35,810 nt of DNA from Gammaproteobacteria bacterium. Lineage in GTDB: Bacteria > Pseudomonadota > Gammaproteobacteria > SZUA-140. The notes below the pieces were generated by a model. The model saw nothing but the letters and a program-made list of their open reading frames with translations. It was not told the origin of the DNA and ran no database searches. A program made the position numbers and the translations under genes. The first letter of the stretch is position 1; every line of letters begins with the position of its first letter. Below, piece after piece: positions 25,396 through 32,209 of this stretch. Location of the stretch: contig JADLCS010000008.1 in assembly GCA_020847075.1 (NCBI GenBank), forward strand, positions 1-35,810. Direction: 5' to 3'.

Positions 25396-25424
25396 ACATT
25401 AGCATTTCCGATCTGATTCGACAA
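25396..25424 (-). promoter_or_regulatory. Candidate sigma-70 promoter of the histone-fold gene
   Basis: Minus-strand -35 TTGTCG (25419-25424), 17-bp spacer and -10 TAATGT (25396-25401), about 95 bases upstream of the ATG. The 8-bp inverted repeat described separately abuts the -35. Confidence 0.5.
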
Positions 25425-25465
25425 TTATCCCGCGCCGGACGCGCGATAGGCCGAAGTGGGATAAT
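25424..25465. repeat. Inverted repeat upstream of the histone-fold promoter
   Basis: ATTATCCC (25424-25431) and GGGATAAT (25458-25465) are perfect inverted copies with centres 34 bases apart, about three helical turns. The first arm touches the -35, so a dimeric repressor or looped complex could act there. Confidence 0.5.
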
Positions 25466-25534
25466 ACGCGTCCGCCGCGTCGCATGGCGGGAACCTCCGC
25501 ATGCGGATCGCGCGACGGGAATGGCGGTGGAAGT

Positions 25535-27382
25535 TTACAAGCCTTCGCGGTATTCCGCGACGACCCGGATCATCGATTGATAAAGCATTCTGGCGCAACG
25601 ATCCCAGGTCACCGTATCCGGCACCCGCACCCGCCGTTCGGGGCGCAGGACCTGGCTAGAGGCAAATCCCGATATCAGCTTGTAAATATCATTTTTATTC
25701 ATTGTATTACGGCTTTTAATTAATCTTTTTGATGTAATCAGGGCGGCATCCCCGGTGATGCGTTCGTAGCGATTGATCAGCGCGGAACGCCGCACCAGAT
25801 CCGCGAGCAGGCGGGCGCGGGAACGCCCGGAGACCTCCACCGCGCGATCGAGCAGGCGGAGATAGATCTCCTGGAAACGGTCGATACGGCGGCGACGCGC
25901 CGGATACACCAGGACATCCTCGCGCGAGGCGTATTTCGAACGCATGATGCGGATGAATTCATGGGCATCAACCCGACCCTCTCCCGCCTGATACCGGACC
26001 GGCAGTTCCCGCAGGACATCCCGCATGCAGAATACCGCGTCCCAGGTCACGCCATCGGCGATGTCATAGGGACCCCGCTTGGACTTGGCGCGTTCGAAAT
26101 AGGAAAAAACCCGGCCGAATCGGCGCAGATCCTCCCGGAATCCGGCGTCGGCCAGCAACCGCCGATGCAGTTCGGGCGCATAACCCAGTTTGTACAACAG
26201 CAGCTCTTCGCGGTGCGCCGCGAAGGCCGCATCGAACGATCGCAGCGCGGCGTCGGCGCGGAAGCCCTTGATATTCTTTTTATGCCCGCTGATCAGGCCG
26301 TCCGCGATCTGGGCGAAGGCCTGCACGACGTAACGCGCCTTGGCGCGCTGCTCCCGGATCGTGGTCGACATCCGATCGACGTCGTCATAGCGGTATTCAT
26401 GATGAAACAGACCGAACTGGCGCAGGGAGCCGTAGTCGATGATGCCGCCGTCCATCAGGATATTGTCGCCGTCCCAGTCGATCCAGCAGAAAATGTACTC
26501 GCTCTCGAAACGCGCGGCCATGCGGCCGAAGTCGGCGGCGATGCGCTGCGCCAGATAGCGGTACGCCCGCGCCCCCGACAACGGCGCGGGCCAATCCCCG
26601 TTGGCGGACTGGCGCGCGATGTAATAGTCGACGACCTGTCTGAGCGAGTTCAGATTGCCCTGCTTGAGGTGGTGCAGGAAATGGGCGGGGCGGAGCAGAT
26701 TGGGATAGGCGCGCACGCTGATCGCGCTGCCGTCTCCGTAGTCGATGATCGCGAGCGTGCGCTCCGTCTTGACGCCGTTTCCATGCAGGACCTCGCTCAT
26801 CATAGCCGCGGCGACGCCATCCCACAGGTCGGCGAGCCCGCTGCCATAGGACGCATCGACGTCACCGGTTCGAAAAAACTTCTTCTCCCTGCCGCTGGCC
26901 GGGCTGAGTCGGGTGACGCCGGTGCCGCAACTGGAAACGTCCCAGGTCGTCCGCCGCCCTGTGACGCACCCGTTCCAGATACTGCGGCCATCACCCGAGG
27001 TGAGCCCTTTCCGGCTGGGATGCTGGAGCTGGAGATAGCGCGTCGCCATGTAGGGTTTCGGACGCGCCTGCGCGAGCAGCTCCGGATGGTGCATGAGGTC
27101 GTATTCGTTGATTATCTGCAGGCTGAAGGTGTCCAGCACGATCCGGGTCAGGGCGGGGGTCATCGCGTCGGGATGCGCGCGCGGGATCAGGCCCATCTCG
27201 CGCGCGAGGGCGAAATTGAAATAGAACACCCGCCCGCCATCGCGGAACCTGACCGGATAATCCACAAAGGCGCCAGGGACGGCCTCCTTGAAGGGATGGC
27301 TGCCGTCGAGTTTGCCGAAACCGCCGTAACTTCCCGTCCAGCGACACGAAGTACGTGCGGATTCCACCATGGACTTGCCCAT
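25535..27382 (-). CDS. Divergent SelO/YdiU-like protein (UPF0061 superfamily)
   Basis: The 615-residue protein resembles SelO pseudokinases, which transfer AMP to proteins. Matching blocks are GDGR (130-133), WDVSSCGTGVT (147-157, like the WxLKGAGxT loop), VRAYPNLLRPAHF (223-235, like the RVAPSxxRFGxFE segment) and WDGDNI...IIDYGS (303-319, like NTDN...LDYGP). Both arginines (R224, R231), the D-N pair and DYG are kept, but the loop lysine aligns with C152 and the helix glutamate with Ala. Activity is therefore uncertain. The start is the ATG at 27382 after GGAG at very short spacing; the ATG at 27370 is an alternative. It follows the DUF1631 gene after 55 bases. The last 60 residues include an AT-rich patch. 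Confidence 0.72.
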   Translation of the reverse strand: MGKSMVESARTSCRWTGSYGGFGKLDGSHPFKEAVPGAFVDYPVRFRDGGRVFYFNFALAREMGLIPRAHPDAMTPALTRIVLDTFSLQIINEYDLMHHPELLAQARPKPYMATRYLQLQHPSRKGLTSGDGRSIWNGCVTGRRTTWDVSSCGTGVTRLSPASGREKKFFRTGDVDASYGSGLADLWDGVAAAMMSEVLHGNGVKTERTLAIIDYGDGSAISVRAYPNLLRPAHFLHHLKQGNLNSLRQVVDYYIARQSANGDWPAPLSGARAYRYLAQRIAADFGRMAARFESEYIFCWIDWDGDNILMDGGIIDYGSLRQFGLFHHEYRYDDVDRMSTTIREQRAKARYVVQAFAQIADGLISGHKKNIKGFRADAALRSFDAAFAAHREELLLYKLGYAPELHRRLLADAGFREDLRRFGRVFSYFERAKSKRGPYDIADGVTWDAVFCMRDVLRELPVRYQAGEGRVDAHEFIRIMRSKYASREDVLVYPARRRRIDRFQEIYLRLLDRAVEVSGRSRARLLADLVRRSALINRYERITGDAALITSKRLIKSRNTMNKNDIYKLISGFASSQVLRPERRVRVPDTVTWDRCARMLYQSMIRVVAEYREGL

Positions 27383-27437
27383 GGCTCCTATATCGGATAT
27401 CCCGGAGCGGTGCTTTAAACCGGAAGGGACACGGCGC

Positions 27438-29942
27438 CTAGGCGTGGCGCACCTGATGCGCCTGATGACGGGGGCGCGCAAACTTCATGATCCCGGAGAT
27501 GACGCCGTCCAGCGCGCGATCGAACAGGGCGACGTTCTCGATCACCCGCGCGGCGCCGTTCCTGAATTCCTCCGCCAGAACGTACAGGGGCCGTTCCGCG
27601 ACCACCTTGTACTGGCGGTTGACGAAGGAATAGTTGGAATAGGCATCGCCGGCCCAGGCGAGCTTGACCCGCCGTTTCCCGCCGTCGGGGTCGGTCAACT
27701 CGACCCAGTCACCGAGCGCGAGCCTGCGCACGCGCTCGGTATGGACGTCCTCGATCCGCGGCCCCCCGTCGCTTTCCGTCTCGAAGCCCATCTCCGCCAT
27801 CATCTGATCGAATCTGCTCTGGCGCTCCGGGTCCTCCTTTCTTTCGAACAGGTCGTCGAAACCCGAAAGCCCTTCCATGTCGATGTCGGGAAGATCCTCG
27901 ATGTCGCCGCCGATCTCCCTGAACATGCGCTCGACCTCGTCGAGCTCCGCCGGATCCGCGCCGACGGCGGCCGGCGCCGCGGCTTTCATCCGGCTGCTTT
28001 TCAGGCCGGCGAAGTGATACCGCTGGAGCACGGCGACGAATGCCTCGATCTCCTCTTCGCCACGGCCGATGCGAAGCTGGCCCTCGCGCAGGTCCGCCAG
28101 CAGGACCGGCAGCAGGACGCCGAGGCGCCGGCGCTGTTCGGCGTTCCTCTTGGGCTCCAGGCTCCAGATGAGATCGTCCATCGCGCGCAGGGCGCGGGCC
28201 CGCCAGGCCCCGTCCCGGCCCTCTTCGAGCGTAACCTCGGTGAGCAGTTGCCGCCACACGGTACCCAGGAACTCCCTCACCTCCGCCGGCACCTCCCTGC
28301 CGGCCACGCGCCCCGCGATCTCCTCGGCGACGGCGAGCCTGAGCTGCTCGAGCTGTTCGGCCTCATGAACCTCCGTGCCGATGCGCTGCTGCAGCGACGC
28401 GAAATTCTTCTTCTCTTCGTCGAGGAATGCACGGAACTCGCCCAGCACCTCCGCGAACAGGCCGACGTCCTCCTCGAATTCGCCCAGGATCCGCCGGACG
28501 ACGGCCTCCATTTTTTCATAGAGGCGATCCCGGGTCGCATCCGCTTCCTCGCCCCAACCCACGCCGGCGGAGGCGAGCTCATTGAGCAGTTGGCGAACCG
28601 GATGCGCCCGGTCACTGAAGAATTCACGATCGACGATGGCGGCCTTCAGGACCGGGATCTGCAATCTTCCGATCAGCGCCTTGACGAAATCGGGCAGCGT
28701 CCCGTCGTCGAAGATGTAATCGAAGATCATGCTGATGACGTCGATGGTCTCGTCATCGATCTGGTTGATCATCCCCGGACGGCCGTGGGCGTCGACCGTC
28801 GCGAACCGCCCGACGACGTGCTGCTTCAGACCGCCGCGCAGCAACTCGCCGGTATGTTCGACCAGGGTGGGATCGCGCTGCAGCGACGACAGGGTATCGA
28901 GCAGCATCGGGGTGGCGGGCAGGTACACGATGGCGGACGGACGCCCGTCCAGGGTCTGAGCGCCTCCCTCGGGATCGCCGGCATAGGCCCCCAGGAGATG
29001 GTGCATGGCCTGAAAGACCGGTTCCCGCGCGTCCGACTCCTGCGGCACCTGCGGGACCTCCTCGCCGAGGAAGCCGTCACCGCCGCCGCCCCCTGCTCCT
29101 CCGGTGGATCCCATCCCTCCGATGGCCCCCGTCCCTCCGGCGGACCCGCCCCCTCCACCGCCCCCCGCCCCGCCTCCGGGCATATCCCCGCGCCGGGGGC
29201 CGCCACGGCCCGCCCCCGCCGGGTGCGGGGTGGATGCGGAGGACTGGGTGCGGATCCTGGCCTTGAGCTGGGGCAGTACACCCTGCCCGATCAGGAATTT
29301 GTTCAGTTCCGCGTAGAACTCCCCCAGACCGGGGATCAACACGCGCTCGAGCAGCTTGTAGCAATGCGCCCGGGCGGGCGCCTCCAGATCCAGCGCGTCC
29401 AGGGCATCCCGAAAGGCATTGCAGAAGGCGCCCGGCTCGAACGGCAGCGTGTCGCCCGCCCCCGGCGCCAGTTCGTCATATCGCTGCGCCAGACCGAACA
29501 GCTCATCGCTGTAGCGCTCACGCAGCTTGCCGATCAGGGTATTGACGGCGAGCGATTCCTCCAGCTCGCTGTCGTCGACGAGGGACAATCCCGGCGTGGA
29601 ACCGCCATCGCCGGCGCTTCCGGATCGAGGGGCATCCGGCGCCGCCTGCCGATCGAGCCGGCGCTCCAACCGGCGCGGGAAGGCCTCGCCCAGGTCCGCC
29701 CGGCCGTTCTGAACGATGCGTAGCCCCTCGATGACCCGGCTCTGCCCCGGGCTGGCGAACACATTCGAGACCTGTTCGGCGAGGTCCTTCTCCAGGACCT
29801 CGAAGAATCGCGCGGGCAGGGTCGCGCCGTAGGCGACGGCCCGGCCGAGGCACTCGGTCAGCAGGCGTGGGGCGGAAGCCGGCGGCGTGGTCCTGCCCTC
29901 GTGATCGAATCCAGTACCGCCCTCTTCCGCGTCCATCGCCAT
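27438..29942 (-). CDS. DUF1631 family protein
   Basis: The 834-residue protein matches the DUF1631 family of unknown function, common in beta- and gammaproteobacteria. It has a helical N-terminal part (20-235), a Gly-rich linker (242-290) and a long helical middle (300-700, including DETIDVISMIFDYIFDD). The C-terminal segment around LGDWVELTDPDGGKRRVKLAW and SNYSFVNRQYKVV looks like a small beta-barrel, PilZ-like but without the RxxxR c-di-GMP motif. It has no signal peptide or membrane span. A 16-base dyad lies 29-44 bases upstream of its start. It is followed by the SelO-like gene, probably in one operon. Confidence 0.85.
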   Translation of the reverse strand: MAMDAEEGGTGFDHEGRTTPPASAPRLLTECLGRAVAYGATLPARFFEVLEKDLAEQVSNVFASPGQSRVIEGLRIVQNGRADLGEAFPRRLERRLDRQAAPDAPRSGSAGDGGSTPGLSLVDDSELEESLAVNTLIGKLRERYSDELFGLAQRYDELAPGAGDTLPFEPGAFCNAFRDALDALDLEAPARAHCYKLLERVLIPGLGEFYAELNKFLIGQGVLPQLKARIRTQSSASTPHPAGAGRGGPRRGDMPGGGAGGGGGGGSAGGTGAIGGMGSTGGAGGGGGDGFLGEEVPQVPQESDAREPVFQAMHHLLGAYAGDPEGGAQTLDGRPSAIVYLPATPMLLDTLSSLQRDPTLVEHTGELLRGGLKQHVVGRFATVDAHGRPGMINQIDDETIDVISMIFDYIFDDGTLPDFVKALIGRLQIPVLKAAIVDREFFSDRAHPVRQLLNELASAGVGWGEEADATRDRLYEKMEAVVRRILGEFEEDVGLFAEVLGEFRAFLDEEKKNFASLQQRIGTEVHEAEQLEQLRLAVAEEIAGRVAGREVPAEVREFLGTVWRQLLTEVTLEEGRDGAWRARALRAMDDLIWSLEPKRNAEQRRRLGVLLPVLLADLREGQLRIGRGEEEIEAFVAVLQRYHFAGLKSSRMKAAAPAAVGADPAELDEVERMFREIGGDIEDLPDIDMEGLSGFDDLFERKEDPERQSRFDQMMAEMGFETESDGGPRIEDVHTERVRRLALGDWVELTDPDGGKRRVKLAWAGDAYSNYSFVNRQYKVVAERPLYVLAEEFRNGAARVIENVALFDRALDGVISGIMKFARPRHQAHQVRHA
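29073..29219 (-). repeat. Glycine-rich low-complexity segment within the DUF1631 gene
   Basis: About 49 codons are mostly Gly with Ala, Ser and Thr. The GGN-rich DNA is prone to slippage. It is in frame and looks like an interdomain linker. Confidence 0.8.
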
Positions 29943-29970
29943 CCGTATACCTGCCGACCCTTGAATCCAG

Positions 29971-29986
29971 CGGACAAAATTGTCCG
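29971..29986. promoter_or_regulatory. 16-base dyad upstream of the DUF1631 gene
   Basis: CGGACAA-AA-TTGTCCG is a perfect inverted repeat with a 2-base centre, 29-44 bases upstream of the start codon, well placed for a repressor or a 5'-UTR element. I do not recognise it as a known regulon site. Confidence 0.55.
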
Positions 29987-30148
29987 GATATCCCGGGTGT
30001 TATCGACCGTTCGGCGTAAGGCCTTTATGCGGGGATCCCGATTCCGTGAAATCGGTCGATCCCGGCGCGCCGGCCCGGGAATCGACCCGAGGGGTAGGAA
30101 AAATCGGCAGGAACATGCGCCGCGACGAGCGGCCGCATGTCCCGCGGC

Positions 30149-30442
30149 TCATGCGGCGGGCTTACCGATCCAGGTTTCCAGGGTTTCGATGATTTTGCGC
30201 GCCTGTTCGACGCTGGAAATGTTGAATTTGGACTTCTGGAAGTACTCGCCGTTCCGTTTCTGGTAACGCCGGATACTGAACTTTTCCGGGCCGAATTCGC
30301 CGCCCTGGGCATCCCAGTCCTGATAGCGAAACATGAGAGTGGCCCAGGCGCCCTTCGACAGGACCACCTTGTCCAGCTCCTTGACGAGTTGGGTATCGCC
30401 TTCCGAATAATTGATCGTCAGTTCCTCGACCGTTGATGCCAT
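30149..30442 (-). CDS. Unknown 97-residue protein, possibly PC4-like
   Basis: I do not recognise this gene with confidence. The sequence is hydrophilic with no signal or membrane span. The C-terminal half, EKFSIRRYQKRNGEYF then KFNISSVEQARKIIETLETWI, resembles the beta-strands and helix of PC4/p15 single-stranded-DNA-binding proteins (IRxYxxxxGExxxGKKGISLxxEQ), but the core GKKG is absent. GGAG lies at good spacing before the ATG. It follows a hairpin that probably ends transcription of the Spy-like gene, so it may be transcribed alone. Confidence 0.7.
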   Translation of the reverse strand: MASTVEELTINYSEGDTQLVKELDKVVLSKGAWATLMFRYQDWDAQGGEFGPEKFSIRRYQKRNGEYFQKSKFNISSVEQARKIIETLETWIGKPAA

Positions 30443-30454
30443 GTCTATTCTCCG

Positions 30455-30496
30455 AAAAATATCCAGTCCGGCCGCGCAGCGGCCCGGCGCGGCCGG
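30455..30496 (-). terminator. Likely terminator after the Spy-like gene
   Basis: A perfect 10-bp stem, CCGGCCGCGC/GCGCGGCCGG (arms 30468-30477 and 30487-30496, 9-base loop), is followed on the minus strand, after eight bases, by TTTTT at 30455-30459. Confidence 0.6.
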
Positions 30497-30541
30497 CGTG
30501 GACCATTCACGAACGCCACGCGGGAAATACCGGCGGGACCC

Positions 30542-31018
30542 TCAACGCCGGGAAAATACGTCCAGATCGAACACCACCCGCTGCTGAGGCGTCAGGACCT
30601 GCCGCGTCTCGATCATGCGCTGATAGTGGTTGATCAGGTATTCGCGCTTGAGCTGCAGGAGCTCATCGATCTTCGCGTACCACTGATCCTGCATGACGTC
30701 CTCGCCGAGGATCAGTTGATTCAGCTCCGCCTCCTTGACGTCCATCTGGGCCTTGAGCAGTTGCTGCCGCTGCGAGGAACGCAGCGTGATCCAGTCGATC
30801 TCCGCCTTCTGCTCCGCGCTCAACAGGGCCTCCCAGTCATGTCCGCCGGAGTGGCTTCCGTGCGCCATCTTCTCGTGATGATGCGGCCCTTCCATCATCG
30901 GCGTCATGCCATGCATATTGCCCGGGGCCGCGGCCGGATCGGCGCTCCCGAGGGCCGGGACGGCGGTCATCGACGCCAGCAGCAGCGCCGAGCCTATGTG
31001 ATAGAGACGATTTTTCAC
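30542..31018 (-). CDS. Spy/CpxP/ZraP-like periplasmic protein with metal-binding N-terminus
   Basis: A 158-residue secreted protein. It has a signal peptide (1 to about 26, hydrophobic IGSALLLASMTAVPALG) and a His/Met-rich segment (35-60: MHGMTPMMEGPHHH then HGSHSGGH). The helical LTxxQ-type domain has LLSAEQKAEIDWI at 65-77 and LTPQQ at 142-146. Family members are chaperones or zinc/copper sensors of envelope stress. The N-terminal His/Met cluster suggests Cu(I) or Zn binding (inference). GTG at 31018 is the start, with AAGGAG at 7-base spacing; a longer open frame upstream has no signal sequence. Confidence 0.85.
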   Translation of the reverse strand: MKNRLYHIGSALLLASMTAVPALGSADPAAAPGNMHGMTPMMEGPHHHEKMAHGSHSGGHDWEALLSAEQKAEIDWITLRSSQRQQLLKAQMDVKEAELNQLILGEDVMQDQWYAKIDELLQLKREYLINHYQRMIETRQVLTPQQRVVFDLDVFSRR

Positions 31019-31092
31019 CCTGTCGCTCCTTGAGTTAAGTTGGAAATCATGATCTGTACCGCAACCCGTATTCGCAGCGGCGAGCGCGCCCC

Positions 31093-31419
31093 TCAATCCG
31101 CCGCGGATCTCCCGCCGCCCAGACAGGGAGGCGACATCGGCGCCTGTCCCGTACGCTCTCCCCACTCCGCGCGCGTATAGGCGTGGATGGCCAGGGCGTG
31201 CACGCCACCAGCGAGCTCGTCGGCGAGCAGCGCATTGATCATCCGGTGCCGCGCGAGCAGGCCGAGCCCTTCGAACGCCTCGGCCACCAGCACGAGCTTG
31301 AAATGGGATTCCGAGCCCGGGGCCACCCTGTGCCGGTCGCTTTCATTGACGACCTCGAGGTGATGGAGATCGGCGATACCCGCCGCCAGTTTACGCTCTA
31401 TCCCGTCCTTGACCTTCAT
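31093..31419 (-). CDS. bolA: BolA family protein
   Basis: The 108-residue protein has the BolA signature: LEVVNESDRHRVAPGSESHFKLVLVAEAFEGL, then ARHRMINALLADEL and VHALAIHAYTRAEW. BolA proteins work with monothiol glutaredoxins in iron-sulfur handling and affect cell shape under stress. The candidate [2Fe-2S] ligand His is in VHALAIHAYT. The C-terminal tail (about 20 residues, Pro/Gly-rich) is longer than usual. It is alone on its strand between the Spy-like gene and hsp20. Confidence 0.94.
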   Translation of the reverse strand: MKVKDGIERKLAAGIADLHHLEVVNESDRHRVAPGSESHFKLVLVAEAFEGLGLLARHRMINALLADELAGGVHALAIHAYTRAEWGERTGQAPMSPPCLGGGRSAAD

Positions 31420-31496
31420 CCCGTCTCCCGCCGGCCGTCAGGCGCCGCAGCGTCGCAGATTAATCGACCCACCGCCGTCGCGCAACCATCGCCCGG

Positions 31497-31525
31497 CTTG
31501 AAAAGCCCGCGACCGCTTCCCATAT
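31497..31525 (+). promoter_or_regulatory. Sigma-32 (heat-shock) promoter of hsp20
   Basis: CTTGAAA (31497-31503), a 15-base spacer and CCCATAT (31519-31525) match the RpoH consensus CTTGAAA-N13-15-CCCATnT almost perfectly, about 65 bases upstream of the hsp20 ATG. Confidence 0.88.
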
Positions 31526-31590
31526 TCTTTGCAGGGTCGAGACCTGAAATCAACCGTGCCACCGAAAAGTTACCTAGCGAGGAGATCCCT

Positions 31591-32028
31591 ATGAGAGTGT
31601 TCCGATACGATCCATGGACGCTGCTGGAGCAATTCCGCAACGAGATTAACCATTTGTCCGATACCCAGGAAAACGGCCACGGGAACAGCTACGTCGCCAC
31701 CAGCGACTGGGCGCCGGCGGTGGACATCGTCGAAGACAACGAGGCCTATGTGCTCCTGGTCGACGTCCCCGGGGTCGACCCGGAAAAGATCGACATCCAG
31801 ATGGAAAACAGCGTCCTTTCCATCAAGGGTGAACGCACATCCGGCCAGGGACAGCCGGAATCCCGCAAGCGCGCCGAGCGCCCGCGCGGGACCTTCCATC
31901 GTCGCTTCAGCCTGCCCGACGCGGCCGATGCGGACCGGATCGCGGCAAGATGCAGAAACGGCGTGCTGGAAATCTCCATTCCGAAACAGCAGCGGATCCA
32001 GGCCCGCAAGATCGCCGTGGAAGGCTGA
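31591..32028 (+). CDS. Small heat-shock protein Hsp20/IbpA family
   Basis: A 145-residue ATP-independent holdase. The alpha-crystallin domain runs from about 40 to 135: DWAPAVDIVEDNEAYVLLVDVPGVDPEKIDIQ, VLSIKGER, then GTFHRRFSLPDAADADRIAARCRNGVLEISIPK. The ISI/IPK-type C-terminal anchor is degenerate. AGGAG lies nine bases before the ATG. A sigma-32 promoter precedes it and a strong terminator follows, so it is a single-gene heat-shock unit. Confidence 0.95.
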   Translation: MRVFRYDPWTLLEQFRNEINHLSDTQENGHGNSYVATSDWAPAVDIVEDNEAYVLLVDVPGVDPEKIDIQMENSVLSIKGERTSGQGQPESRKRAERPRGTFHRRFSLPDAADADRIAARCRNGVLEISIPKQQRIQARKIAVEG

Positions 32029-32050
32029 TCCGCCCGGCGACATGCCCGCC

Positions 32051-32090
32051 GCCGGCCCCGTGTCCGACGGACGTGGGGCCGGCGTTTTTT
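32051..32090 (+). terminator. Intrinsic terminator of hsp20
   Basis: GCCGGCCCC (32051-32059) and GGGGCCGGC (32075-32083), with an inner GTCC/GGAC stem, form a long hairpin followed by six T residues (32085-32090). Confidence 0.92.
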
Positions 32091-32209
32091 ATTCCGGGCG
32101 CCGCCCAGGCCGGGCGAGCTTCATCCGGGGCGCGGGGTAAGGCATAATCCGCCCATGCGTCCGCGCACCGGCGCAGACGCATACGGGAGCCCGCCGTCAC
32201 CGATCCGAC

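Noticed and set aside
27369-29723. Long plus-strand open frame opposite the DUF1631 gene
   Set aside because: The complementary frame encodes a family-matching protein; the plus product is Arg/Gln/Pro-rich with no recognisable domain.
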